Below are positions 41,808 to 49,863 of a DNA stretch of 64,000 bases, in pieces. This stretch comes from Endozoicomonas sp965196975 (GTDB lineage Bacteria; Pseudomonadota; Gammaproteobacteria; Pseudomonadales; Endozoicomonadaceae). A program made the position numbers and the translations under genes. The stretch lies in the NCBI RefSeq assembly GCF_965196975.1, contig NZ_OZ239981.1:3782001-3846000 (forward strand). The letters run 5' to 3'. Under the pieces are notes generated by a model. It worked only from the letters and a program-made list of their open reading frames with translations. It searched no databases and was not told where the DNA came from. Position 1 is the stretch's first letter. Each line of letters starts with the position of its first letter.

Positions 41808-42658
41808 TGAAGCCTCTTCATTCACTCTGCGGTGCAGGCCTTGGCCTGCGCCGGGAGCACCTCCAGAGCATGGCCAGCGAGGTGCCATCCACCGTTCAGT
41901 TTCTGGAGGTAGCCCCGGAAAACTGGATTAAAGCCCCAAAACAGAGGCGTCAGCTACTGGCACAGATTCTGGAAAAGACACCACTGGTCTGCCATGGGCT
42001 TTCTCTGTCACTGGGAGGTCCTGCCCCACTGGATATGGATCTGTTGAAAGCGATTAAACGTTTTCTTCAGGAGCATCAGGTGGTTCGTTATACCGAGCAC
42101 CTGAGTTACTGCTCTGACCAGGGACACCTCTATGACCTGATGCCAATCCCGTTTACGGAAGCCGCTGCCCGCTACGTTGCAGACCGCATTAAGCAGACCC
42201 AGGACGTTCTGGGTGAACCCATTGCGGTAGAGAACGTCTCCTATTATTGCGCTCCCGGGCAGCAGATGCCGGAAATTGAGTTTATCAACACCGTGCTGGA
42301 GCTGGCGGACTGTGAGTTGCTGCTGGATATCAACAATATTTTTGTGAACAGCATCAATCATGGTTATGACGCGGATGCGTTTTTACGGCAGTTACCCTCC
42401 GAGCGTATCAGCTATGGGCATATTGCCGGTCATTATGTTGAGCAGCCAGATCTTATTATCGACAGTCATGGAGCGCCGGTTCGCGATGATGTCTGGCAGC
42501 TGCTGGGTAAAGCGTATGAATACCATGGTGTTTTCCCAACGCTGCTGGAGCGGGACTTTAACATTCCGCCATTAGATGAGCTGGTTGCAGAGCTTGATTC
42601 AATACACCGAATTCAGCAGTCTGTGATGAATCAGCAGAAGGAGTATGCCTGTGGATGA
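41807..42658 (+). CDS. hvfB: HvfB-like DUF692 multinuclear iron oxidase (MNIO)
   Basis: The protein has 283 residues from the ATG in TAATG. The TIM-barrel DUF692 family is visible: GAGLGLRREHL, FLEVAPENWI, HGLSLSLGG, VRYTEHLSYC, VENVSYYC, ELLLDINNIFVNSINHGYD, YGHIAGHY and FPTLLERDFNIP. The His, Asp, Asn and Glu residues that hold iron are in these motifs. It would oxidise Cys of HvfA with the partner HvfC. It overlaps hvfA by one base and hvfC by 14 bases, so translation is coupled. Confidence 0.92.
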   Translation: MKPLHSLCGAGLGLRREHLQSMASEVPSTVQFLEVAPENWIKAPKQRRQLLAQILEKTPLVCHGLSLSLGGPAPLDMDLLKAIKRFLQEHQVVRYTEHLSYCSDQGHLYDLMPIPFTEAAARYVADRIKQTQDVLGEPIAVENVSYYCAPGQQMPEIEFINTVLELADCELLLDINNIFVNSINHGYDADAFLRQLPSERISYGHIAGHYVEQPDLIIDSHGAPVRDDVWQLLGKAYEYHGVFPTLLERDFNIPPLDELVAELDSIHRIQQSVMNQQKEYACG

Positions 42659-43415
42659 TTTTCAGGTAGTGCAACAGCAGTTCACTGAGGCTATACGTCA
42701 TCAGACTGATAATCCGTTTGATCAGATAAAGCCGGAGCGCTTTGCCGTTTATCTCCGGCTGATACGAAACAATATCGTCAACTTTGTCAGCCAGGGCTTT
42801 CCGGTGCTGACAAAGCTATTGACGGAAGCACAGTTCAATCATCTGGTGGATCGCTTTATGGTTGAGCACCATGCCAGCTCTCCCTATTTTATTGATATCT
42901 CCGGGGAGTTCCTGGCCTGGCTTAATACCGGTTCAATGTCTGATCAATCGCACACTCTGCCACCATTCCTTCAGGAGCTAGCTCACTATGAATGGCTGGA
43001 AACCCATTTGCTGGGCAATGAACAGGACGAACCGCCAGCCGAGGCAATCGCTGTTTTTTCAGACTGTGAAAACGAGCTGATATGGTCAGTCAATGCCGTA
43101 GCCGTGGCCTATCAATACCCGGTCCATAAAATCAGCCGTGACTTTCAGCCACAGACCGCTCCAGAACAACCAACCCTGCTGCTTATTTACCGTCAGGAAA
43201 ATGAAACCCGGTTTCTTACTGTGGATGCATTGGCCTGGCAGCTGTTTCAAACAGCCTCCACCCTTGATCAGCCACTGAACCGGGAGCTGCTGATCAACCA
43301 GACACTGCAACACCTGACAACGGCCGAGCGAGTTCAGGTTAAGCCATACGCTGAGCAGGCACTGGTGAACTATCATCAACTGGGCCTGATTCTGGGAGCG
43401 GTTGCCGATTGTTGA
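42645..43415 (+). CDS. hvfC: HvfC-like DUF2063 partner protein
   Basis: The 256-residue protein begins with the DUF2063 pattern (RFAVYLRLIRNNIVNFVSQG FPVL..., HASSPYFIDISGEFLAWL, LAHYEWLE). The C-terminal half (PTLLLIYRQENETRF and YHQLGLILG) resembles precursor-recognition parts of peptide-modifying systems. It delivers the HvfA leader to HvfB in known systems. It is the last gene of the operon; a MITE-like repeat follows within 50 bp. Confidence 0.85.
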   Translation: MPVDDFQVVQQQFTEAIRHQTDNPFDQIKPERFAVYLRLIRNNIVNFVSQGFPVLTKLLTEAQFNHLVDRFMVEHHASSPYFIDISGEFLAWLNTGSMSDQSHTLPPFLQELAHYEWLETHLLGNEQDEPPAEAIAVFSDCENELIWSVNAVAVAYQYPVHKISRDFQPQTAPEQPTLLLIYRQENETRFLTVDALAWQLFQTASTLDQPLNRELLINQTLQHLTTAERVQVKPYAEQALVNYHQLGLILGAVADC

Positions 43416-43464
43416 AGAAAATTGATTCCAGCTCTTGTCAACGTCATTGGAAGAGAGGCAATAA

Positions 43465-43603
43465 TAGGAGGCTGTCCGGGGAATAGACTGCCCTAATGCG
43501 GCAGCAGCAAATTGGACTGAAAACCCGTAAATTTTCAGGCTCAATTTCCTGCAGCCTCGCTACGGGGTCGCCCAGACGGGCGCTATTCCCGGACAGCCTC
43601 CTA
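43465..43603. repeat. 139-bp MITE-like element after hvfC
   Basis: TAGGAGGCTGTCCGGGGAAT and ATTCCCGGACAGCCTCCTA are inverted terminal repeats with one extra G on the left. It has no coding capacity. It separates the hvf operon from the C45 gene. Confidence 0.75.
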
Positions 43604-43632
43604 GGCAGTGACAACGTGCAGGGTGACCAACA

Positions 43633-44634
43633 ATGAAAAAGCTGCAGCTAACCGGATCAGCCAGAGAACGTGGACACCTTCATGGTGAGCTGATGCGTGA
43701 AGAGATCCATACCGTACTGGACTATTATCGCTCCCGCTTTCTAACCGACAGAACAATGCTGCAGAGCCATGTGGACCTGCTGATGCAACGGCTGATGGCA
43801 TTCAAGCCTGAATACCAGATTGAAATGGATGCCATAGCCGAAGCGTCGGGTGTTGAGCCATTCTGGATTTACTGCATCAACGGCCGCAGTGAACTCATGT
43901 CATCCCCCGCTCCCACCGAATGCTCCTCCATTGCCTTTCCTCAGGAGGGCCTGCTGGGACAAAACTGGGACTGGGCTCAGGCTCTGGAAGGTCAATTAGC
44001 CCTGGCAGATATTGAACTGGAATCGGGTCATCGGTTATTGACCATGACCGAACCGGGAATGCTGGCCAAGATTGGAATGAATTCTAGCGGACTTGGTGTC
44101 TGTCTGAATATTCTGCCCGCCAATCAGAAATTAACCGGTCTGCCGGTGCATTTCCTGCTCAGGGCACTGCTTGAATGCCAATCCTTACAGGAGGCCAGAG
44201 CGCTGATCAAAAGCCATGGTGCCGGAAAGGCCAGCCATGTCTTAGTCGCCGATAAAAAGACAATCATTGCCGTAGAACTGGCACCGGATCAACCCTGGTT
44301 TCTATCAACAGAACAGCCAGTTTACCTCCATACCAATCACTACCTTCAACCTGGTCAGGCTCAGCCTACTTCAACTCGCCACTGTACAGAAACCCGGCTG
44401 GAAAAATTGAGGGAGGCGACTCAGCAAACGGCCAAATTAGACCTGAACGCTATGCAGCAACTACTCAACGAAAATGAGAAGCCTTACCCGATTCTGCGCC
44501 CTTACAGCTACCATGAGTTGACCGGTAACGGTGGGACGCTGGTAACGCTGCTGATGGATCTTCGTGAACGACAAATGATGCTAAGGGAAGGTTTTGATCC
44601 AATGGCAGGTTTTGACAGTTTTACCTTTGACTGA
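43633..44634 (+). CDS. C45-family autoproteolytic acyltransferase/hydrolase-like protein
   Basis: The 333-residue protein has the N-terminal helical ARERGHLHGELMREE and the Cys nucleophile in PTECSSIAFPQ (Cys97), followed by GQNWDWAQALE and MTEPGMLAKIGMNSSGLGVC, the usual layout of C45/acyl-CoA:6-APA acyltransferase-like Ntn hydrolases. Such enzymes cut themselves before Cys and then act on amide bonds. It has no signal peptide. Its place beside hvfABC and an ECF sigma gene suggests that it may act on the same peptide or on a cell-envelope amide, but this is only position. Confidence 0.78.
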   Translation: MKKLQLTGSARERGHLHGELMREEIHTVLDYYRSRFLTDRTMLQSHVDLLMQRLMAFKPEYQIEMDAIAEASGVEPFWIYCINGRSELMSSPAPTECSSIAFPQEGLLGQNWDWAQALEGQLALADIELESGHRLLTMTEPGMLAKIGMNSSGLGVCLNILPANQKLTGLPVHFLLRALLECQSLQEARALIKSHGAGKASHVLVADKKTIIAVELAPDQPWFLSTEQPVYLHTNHYLQPGQAQPTSTRHCTETRLEKLREATQQTAKLDLNAMQQLLNENEKPYPILRPYSYHELTGNGGTLVTLLMDLRERQMMLREGFDPMAGFDSFTFD

Positions 44635-44637
44635 AAA

Positions 44638-44662
44638 CCCAAGGGGTATTCTACCCTTTGGG
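44638..44662. terminator. Bidirectional terminator between convergent genes
   Basis: CCCAAGGGGTA-ttc-TACCCTTTGGG forms a stem with one internal G-T mismatch, three bases after the C45 stop. The stop codon of the anti-sigma gene (44651-44653) lies at the loop, so the end of that gene is part of the hairpin. Confidence 0.6.
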
Positions 44663-44884
44663 TGAACTGTTAATTTTATCCATTACTGACTGTACTTCAT
44701 CATCAGAAGCCTGCTCACTGACAGAGCGCTCGGCCAGTTTTTTAATCGCCGCAAACTGTCTGACAAAACGGCGACAGTGGTGACACATCATCAGATGCAT
44801 CCGCATGCTCAGGCGCTGTCGCCAGTTCAGCTCATCATCCTGAAGCTGACCCGCCATGCGCTCGATATCCCGACATTTCAACAT
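44651..44884 (-). CDS. Zinc-finger anti-sigma factor
   Basis: The 77-residue protein has a zf-HC2 signature: Cys4, then HLMMCHHC (HxxxCxxC, about 30-37). The C-terminus is a helical extension without a membrane span, so it is a cytoplasmic anti-sigma factor. It overlaps the sigma gene by 7 bp. Zinc-finger anti-sigma factors release sigma on thiol oxidation or metal exchange, which would suit control by copper or redox. Confidence 0.8.
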   Translation of the reverse strand: MLKCRDIERMAGQLQDDELNWRQRLSMRMHLMMCHHCRRFVRQFAAIKKLAERSVSEQASDDEVQSVMDKINSSPKG

Positions 44885-45474
44885 ATGCCTGTCTCCTGAA
44901 AATGTTCAATACCGGAATACAGCTTTGCCCGCGCCCGATGCAGGAGAACCCTGACATTCGCCGCCGATTCGTCAATAAAGCCAGCGATCTCTTCCAGTGA
45001 CATCTGGCTGAGATCTTTCAGGCCAAACACCAGACGCTGCTTTTCTGGCAACGTGGTGATTTTATGGTTCAGACAATCCATCAGTTCACGTTTGTCCAAT
45101 AATGCCTCTGGCCCTCCCAGATCCCAGTTAGACGGAGGCTGCTGCCAATGGCCGTTGGCCTTAAAGCGGTGAGCCATCGGTTCCTCTTCCGGAGCATCGG
45201 ACAGGAATTCCCGCTTCTGCCTGCGGTACCTGGAACGGGCTTCATTGGCAGTAATGGTCAGCAGCCACCCTTTAAAGCTGCCCCTGGGCTCCCATTCCGG
45301 CAGTTTCTGATGCACCGTCAACCAGGCTTCCTGAACAATTTCATCAGCATCGCTTTCACCCACAATAGGCAAAGCAACAAAGCGCATCAAGCGATAGTAA
45401 TGCCTGACCAACACCGTAAACGCCTGCTGATCACTGTTTTGAGCCTGTTTAATTAATAACGCTTCATCGTCCAT
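44878..45474 (-). CDS. ECF RNA polymerase sigma factor
   Basis: From the ATG at 45474 the protein has 198 residues. Region 2 (AFTVLVRHYYRLMRFVALPI, ADEIVQEAWLTVHQKLPEWE, FKGWLLTITANEARSRYRRQ) and region 4 (LPEKQRLVFGLKDLSQMSLE, EIAGFIDESAANVRVLLHRA) are typical of ECF sigma factors. The frame extends upstream to 45597 but through sequence shared with the doxX leader, so it is not used. It is paired with the zinc-finger anti-sigma. The TGTAAC-N16-CGTTG promoters of hvfA and doxX are its likely targets. Confidence 0.85.
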   Translation of the reverse strand: MDDEALLIKQAQNSDQQAFTVLVRHYYRLMRFVALPIVGESDADEIVQEAWLTVHQKLPEWEPRGSFKGWLLTITANEARSRYRRQKREFLSDAPEEEPMAHRFKANGHWQQPPSNWDLGGPEALLDKRELMDCLNHKITTLPEKQRLVFGLKDLSQMSLEEIAGFIDESAANVRVLLHRARAKLYSGIEHFQETGIC

Positions 45475-45514
45475 ACCGTTACAAACCCGGGAATGAAAAA
45501 AATGACCTGCACAC

Positions 45515-45541
45515 TGTAACAATCTTCTCCTTGGTGCGTTG
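45515..45541 (+). promoter_or_regulatory. Putative ECF-sigma promoter of doxX
   Basis: TGTAAC (45515-45520), 16 bp and CGTTG (45537-45541) are identical in boxes and spacing to the hvfA promoter. The doxX ATG is 38 bp downstream. Confidence 0.65.
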
Positions 45542-45578
45542 AATGAATAACAACAATAAAAGGCCCAGGGAGACAGCC

Positions 45579-46178
45579 ATGAATAAGATTGTGTCACTCT
45601 ATCAAAAAACAGTGGATTATCTCCATCACGCTGATGGACTACCGTTGCTGGCTCTTCGCCTCTACCTAGCCCCTATCTTCTGGATTGCCGGCACCCATAA
45701 ACTGGCACACTTTGACGATATTGTGATGTGGTTTGAGCACGGTCTGGCCCTCCCCTTCCCCTGGCTGATGGCGGCACTGGCAACCTGGACAGAAATTATC
45801 GGTGCGGTACTACTGGTGGCGGGTCTGGGCATTCGATTGATTTCAGTCCCACTGATCATCACCATGCTGGTTGCTATTTTCGCGGTGCACTGGCCCCATG
45901 GCTGGCAGGCTATTGCTGATACTGGCAGCTTTGCCCCTAATGAACACGCTGCTGAAGCGACAAAAAGACTGAATGGTTTTCTGGGCTGGCTGAAGTCGAA
46001 CCATCCAGGCCGCTACCACTACATTACCGAGTTTGGCAAACCGGTGATTCTGAACAATGGGATTGAGTTTGCGGCAACCTATCTGGTGATGCTGCTGGTG
46101 CTTTTTTTTCCAGGGAGCCGGACGCTATGTCAGCGTGGACTACTTTTTGGGAAGAAAGTTTTTGAAAAAATAAGCTGA
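45579..46178 (+). CDS. doxX: DoxX-family membrane protein (HvfX-like)
   Basis: The protein has 199 residues from the ATG at 45579 after GGGAGACAGCC. Membrane spans lie at about 22-40, 58-82, 84-105 and 168-188, with a polar insertion (WQAIADTGSFAPNEHAAEAT; LKSNHPGRYHYITEFG) between spans 3 and 4. DoxX-like proteins often accompany DUF692/DUF2063 operons and may supply electrons or oxygen-related redox steps. The gene is divergent from the ECF sigma gene. I infer a link to hvfABC from the shared promoter motif. Confidence 0.82.
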   Translation: MNKIVSLYQKTVDYLHHADGLPLLALRLYLAPIFWIAGTHKLAHFDDIVMWFEHGLALPFPWLMAALATWTEIIGAVLLVAGLGIRLISVPLIITMLVAIFAVHWPHGWQAIADTGSFAPNEHAAEATKRLNGFLGWLKSNHPGRYHYITEFGKPVILNNGIEFAATYLVMLLVLFFPGSRTLCQRGLLFGKKVFEKIS

Positions 46179-46179
46179 A

Positions 46180-46212
46180 GACAAAACGTCAGATAAGTTC
46201 TGACGTTTTGTC
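46180..46212. terminator. Bidirectional terminator between doxX and the thioesterase gene
   Basis: GACAAAACGTCAGA-taagt-TCTGACGTTTTGTC is a perfect 14-pair stem between convergent stops, with A/T-rich flanks. Confidence 0.75.
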
Positions 46213-46221
46213 ATTTGATCC

Positions 46222-46626
46222 TCATGCCATTTCGACCAGTGGAAACACCCGGTCAATGTCGTCAGAAAGAAAAGGCCTTCCTTTAGCATTCACCGAAGTA
46301 CCAATAACCAGAGCATCAATGGCCAGCTTGTTATCCCGTTTACGGAAGATTCTCTGCTTAAAACCAAATTTCAGTTTGGAAAGCCGCACCGGTTCTACTT
46401 CCACATAAAACTCGTCCCCGGGTACCAGCGACATTTTGTAATCCATCTCGCTTCTCAGCACCACCAGATTAATCTTCTCTGCCGCCAGTCTGGCAAAATC
46501 GATATCGTTAGCGTGCAGAAACTCATGCCGTGCATGCTCCAGATAGTTGAAGTAGACACTGTTGTTTACGATTCCCTGCAGGTCGCACTCATAGTCGCGA
46601 ACCTTCATCTCCAGACTGAATGGCAT
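46222..46626 (-). CDS. Acyl-CoA thioesterase, hotdog fold (YbgC/FadM type)
   Basis: The protein has 134 residues from the ATG at 46626. VRDYECDLQGIVNNSVYFNY LEHARHEFL is the 4-hydroxybenzoyl-CoA thioesterase-like active-site helix, here with Asp-Leu-Gln-Gly-Ile-Val-Asn-Asn in place of the common D-x-M/Q-G-H-V-N-N. LVVLRSEMDYKMSLVPGDEF is the central hotdog strand region. It would hydrolyse acyl-CoA in the cytoplasm; the substrate is unknown. An upstream in-frame start lies in a repeat and is not preferred. Confidence 0.8.
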   Translation of the reverse strand: MPFSLEMKVRDYECDLQGIVNNSVYFNYLEHARHEFLHANDIDFARLAAEKINLVVLRSEMDYKMSLVPGDEFYVEVEPVRLSKLKFGFKQRIFRKRDNKLAIDALVIGTSVNAKGRPFLSDDIDRVFPLVEMA

Positions 46627-46666
46627 GGTTTGTTCTCTCTGAAATTTGCTGCCTATTATACAAATT

Positions 46667-46809
46667 CCGCCTTCTAAATATGGTATCGAGCAAGTCATTT
46701 TGGACTGCTGGGCAAGGCGAAATGACGAGTAATAGCGGGGCTATTGCGAGGAATTCCAACGAAGAATCAGCTGTGAAAAATGGCTGCGCAGTTCATGTTT
46801 AGAAGGTGG
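46667..46809. repeat. 143-bp MITE-like element
   Basis: CCGCCTTCTAAATATG and CATGTTTAGAAGGTGG are inverted ends of a non-coding element between the thioesterase and the SDR gene. The centre contains GCGGGGCTATTGCGAGG. Confidence 0.7.
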
Positions 46810-46820
46810 CGTTGGTATTA

Positions 46821-47576
46821 TTACCCCATATACGCCTGACCACCATCAACAGCGATACTTTGGCCGTTGATATAACGCATATCATCAGAGCAGAGATTGG
46901 TAACAACCCTGCCAATGTCGTCTTCACACTCCCCTACGCGGCGCATTGGAATAGCATTAACAAATGCTTCAGCTTCTTCCGGATTGGTATTCATCCACCA
47001 CTCAAGACTTGGGGATTTTGCATGGGGCAGCACCACGTTACAGCGGATATTATCCGGCCCCCATTCGCAGGCCGCTGCCCGGCTGAGGGAACGAGTCGCT
47101 TCCTTTACTGCGGCATAAGGCCCATAACCCGACATATCCCAGCGCTTGGCCGCTGTAGAAGCCAGATTGATAATAACGCCATCACCTTTAAGGTGTGGGT
47201 AGCAGAGGCGCATCAGTCGCAACGTTGCCAATGGCCCTGACTGCCAGCCCGCTTCAAACGCTTCATCGGTTATTTTGTTCAGGGTGCCAAGCGCAATTTC
47301 CTGGGCATTGTTTATCAGAATATTCAACCCACCCAACTCACTGACCACACGCTCTACACCAGCAGACAGAGATTCAGGATCTTTTACATCCATCGAGATG
47401 GCAATGGCTTTACCACCCAGTTCCTGAATCTGTTCACAGGTTGATTCACATTTTGCCAGTGTTCTACCAGCGACTGCCACCAAAGCCCCCGCCTTAGCCA
47501 GAGAAAGTGCTATTCCCTGGCCAACACCCTGGCCCGCTCCAGTCACCAGAGCTACCTTTCCCGATAGTTTTTTCAT
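46821..47576 (-). CDS. Short-chain dehydrogenase/reductase
   Basis: The protein has 251 residues from the ATG at 47576. The Rossmann start is VALVTGAGQGVGQGIALSLA, then INNAQEIA, Ser in IINLASTAAK and the YxxxK pair in YGPYAAVKEATRSL. The C-terminus with DDMRYINGQSIAVDGGQ is typical of SDRs such as 3-oxoacyl-ACP reductase-like enzymes. NAD(P)-dependent; the substrate is unknown. It is a single gene with repeats on both sides. Confidence 0.88.
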   Translation of the reverse strand: MKKLSGKVALVTGAGQGVGQGIALSLAKAGALVAVAGRTLAKCESTCEQIQELGGKAIAISMDVKDPESLSAGVERVVSELGGLNILINNAQEIALGTLNKITDEAFEAGWQSGPLATLRLMRLCYPHLKGDGVIINLASTAAKRWDMSGYGPYAAVKEATRSLSRAAACEWGPDNIRCNVVLPHAKSPSLEWWMNTNPEEAEAFVNAIPMRRVGECEDDIGRVVTNLCSDDMRYINGQSIAVDGGQAYMG

Positions 47577-47696
47577 TATTGTTATGCTTCCGGATGAGTA
47601 ACGGTTCCTTAGCTTAATAAGATTGGCAGGAAAGGGCTTAACCCATTCAGGGGATTTTGATGATGGCTGGACCACAACATAGACTCAGCCATTACC

Positions 47697-47781
47697 TAAG
47701 TAACTGACCCTATGAAATCCTATTTTCTGAGTAAGTGGGTAGTCACCCAGAAATATTCGATTCCATAGGGCCAGCTACTTA
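47697..47781. repeat. 85-bp palindromic repeat before the MATE gene end
   Basis: TAAGTAACTGACCCTATGAA and TTCCATAGGGCCAGCTACTTA are near-perfect inverted ends around CTGAGTAAGTGGGTAGTCAC. It lies directly after the MATE stop and may work as its terminator. Confidence 0.65.
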
Positions 47782-47784
47782 ATA

Positions 47785-49158
47785 TTATTGTTTTGCAGCC
47801 ATGCTGTATTTCATCAGATGAATCAACCTGCCAAGCAATAGTGCGGCAGCTAATGTCAGCCCGGTGATGATACCAACCCAAAAACCCTCAGTACCCAATG
47901 GGGTGCCAAAAAAATCCGTCATGGCAAATGCATACCCGAGTGGTAAGGCAACCCCCCAATAAGCCCCACAGGAGAGCAACATGGGTACATGAGTGTCTTT
48001 ATATCCTCTCAGCGCTCCACTGGTCGATGCCTGTACCGCATCACTCACCTGATACATCGCAGCACACACCAGCAATACCGAAGCCCCTTTGACAATAAGA
48101 GGGTCATTCGTATATAGGCTGATAATCTGCTGCCGGAACAGCAATATGCACAGTACTGACAGCACAGCTATCAACGCGGCTGTCAAAATGCCACAGATTG
48201 CCTGCATTCTGGCTTCATTGTTCAGCCCTTTACCCAGTGAGTGCCCCACACGAATGGTAATACCAAACGACAGACTCATAGGAATCATATAGGTCATGCT
48301 GGAAAAGTTCAGAGCAATCTGGGCAGCAGCAATGTTATTTGCCCCAAGCTTGCCAATCAGCAGCGCTATTACGGCAAAAATACTGCCACAAACACAGATA
48401 CTGATACCGATAGGTAGCCCAAGGCGAAACAATGCCTGTATTCGGGAAACATCAGGAAACGTCGCTTTCAGATCAAGCAAGTGTTCATACCGATGATGTT
48501 TGCAGATATACAGAAATATCAACAATGACATCAGCCAGTACACAATACTGGTCGCCCAACCACACCCAACAGCTCCCAGTGCCGGAAGGCCAAACTTCCC
48601 ATAGATCAGAACGTAGTTCACCGGAATATTGACCAGCAGCCCCAATACCGAAATCACCATGGGTGCACGGGTATTGCCCATGCCTTCCAGAAAACTGTTG
48701 AGCATATAGAACAGAGCTATGCCTGGCAGACCGAACGCTAAGGTATGAAGGTAACCAACACCGACTGGAATAATTTCCGGTGCAACCTTCATATAAACAA
48801 GAATCTCCTCACTGCCATTCAGATACCCGATCAAAATGGCAGAGCACAACAAAGCAATCCATAGCGTTTGTCCAAGATCTTTACTAATACCCGGATTATT
48901 ACCAGCCCCACGATGGTGGGCCGTTACTGGTGTCAGCATCATCAGGATACCACGCAGCAACAGACTGGCCGGTAACCAGAGGCTGGTTCCGACAGCAATC
49001 GCCGCCAGATCTCTGGCACTGGCCTGTCCGGCCATACTGGTATCCACAAAATTCATTCCATTGGTGGCCAGCTGAGTAACAATGATGGGTAAAGAAAGAC
49101 TGAGCAGTGCTTTGGACTCGTCAATATAACGATCAAAGCGAGAAGAAAACATTGGCAT
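47785..49158 (-). CDS. MATE-family multidrug efflux transporter
   Basis: The 457-residue protein has twelve predicted membrane spans with the MATE pattern (SLPIIVTQLATNGMNFVDTS, MAGQASARDLAAIAVGTSLW; the second half starts with LFRLGLPIGISICVCGSIFA). It exports cationic compounds in exchange for Na+ or H+. It is a single gene; start by ATG with a second Met at codon 3. Confidence 0.9.
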   Translation of the reverse strand: MPMFSSRFDRYIDESKALLSLSLPIIVTQLATNGMNFVDTSMAGQASARDLAAIAVGTSLWLPASLLLRGILMMLTPVTAHHRGAGNNPGISKDLGQTLWIALLCSAILIGYLNGSEEILVYMKVAPEIIPVGVGYLHTLAFGLPGIALFYMLNSFLEGMGNTRAPMVISVLGLLVNIPVNYVLIYGKFGLPALGAVGCGWATSIVYWLMSLLIFLYICKHHRYEHLLDLKATFPDVSRIQALFRLGLPIGISICVCGSIFAVIALLIGKLGANNIAAAQIALNFSSMTYMIPMSLSFGITIRVGHSLGKGLNNEARMQAICGILTAALIAVLSVLCILLFRQQIISLYTNDPLIVKGASVLLVCAAMYQVSDAVQASTSGALRGYKDTHVPMLLSCGAYWGVALPLGYAFAMTDFFGTPLGTEGFWVGIITGLTLAAALLLGRLIHLMKYSMAAKQ

Positions 49159-49374
49159 TAATCAGCGCATTCACACCTATACACATGCCCGGATTAAGGC
49201 AGGATGGCAAAGTGAGCAGGAGCAGGGTGTGGCCATTTTGGCGCCAGGGATACTATCATCCAATAAAAGCCGTTGAAACTGCTTAACCAGTGAACAACAA
49301 CCGGAGAACGAATGGAACCTACCCTATGGTTCCCCCATAACCACTCTCTCCATAACGATTCCCCATCTATACTA

Positions 49375-49405
49375 ATACTCCGATCTGTAATCAGAATCGG
49401 AGTAT
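49375..49405 (+). promoter_or_regulatory. Hairpin covering the bacterioferritin ribosome-binding site
   Basis: ATACTCCGAT and ATCGGAGTAT form a perfect 10-pair stem with an 11-base loop, ending three bases before the ATG at 49408. The CGGAG ribosome-binding site is in the 3' arm, so the structure could control translation. Confidence 0.55.
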
Positions 49406-49407
49406 CT

Positions 49408-49860
49408 ATGACTGATAACAAACAGGCCATCGTTGCCAAGCTGAATACTATTCTTGAATACGAGCTGGCAGGTGTTGTCCGTTATACCCATTACAGTTTT
49501 ATGGTGTTTGGCTACAGTCGTATTCCTATTGTTGGTTGGCTGCGAAGTGCTGCGACAGAAACACTGACACATGCCCATGAAGCCGGAGAGATGATTACAC
49601 TGATGGGAGAACATCCGTCACTGGGTATTGGTGAACTGTTAGAAACCTCAAAGCATGATATTCACGACATCATGATTGAGTCTCTGGAATTCGAGAAAGC
49701 AGGTGTAAAGCATTACTATGAGTTGCTGCAACTGGCGGAACAATCTCACCAGATCATTATTGAAGAGTATGCCCGTCGGCTAATTTCGGAAGAAGAGCAG
49801 CATATTGGTGATATCGACAAAATGCTGCGTAAGCCAGGTGAAATTGCCAGTGTCTTATAG
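49408..49860 (+). CDS. Bacterioferritin-like protein
   Basis: The 150-residue four-helix protein has ferritin-like carboxylate residues: LNTILEYELAGVVRYTHYSF (Glu), ATETLTHAHEAGEMITLMGE (Glu and ExxH-like), EFEKAGVKHYYELL and LISEEEQHIGDIDKML (ExxH). It stores or buffers iron. No haem-binding Met is obvious, so it may be a Dps- or Bfr-like protein without haem. A hairpin overlaps its ribosome-binding site. Confidence 0.85.
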   Translation: MTDNKQAIVAKLNTILEYELAGVVRYTHYSFMVFGYSRIPIVGWLRSAATETLTHAHEAGEMITLMGEHPSLGIGELLETSKHDIHDIMIESLEFEKAGVKHYYELLQLAEQSHQIIIEEYARRLISEEEQHIGDIDKMLRKPGEIASVL

Positions 49861-49863
49861 CTC

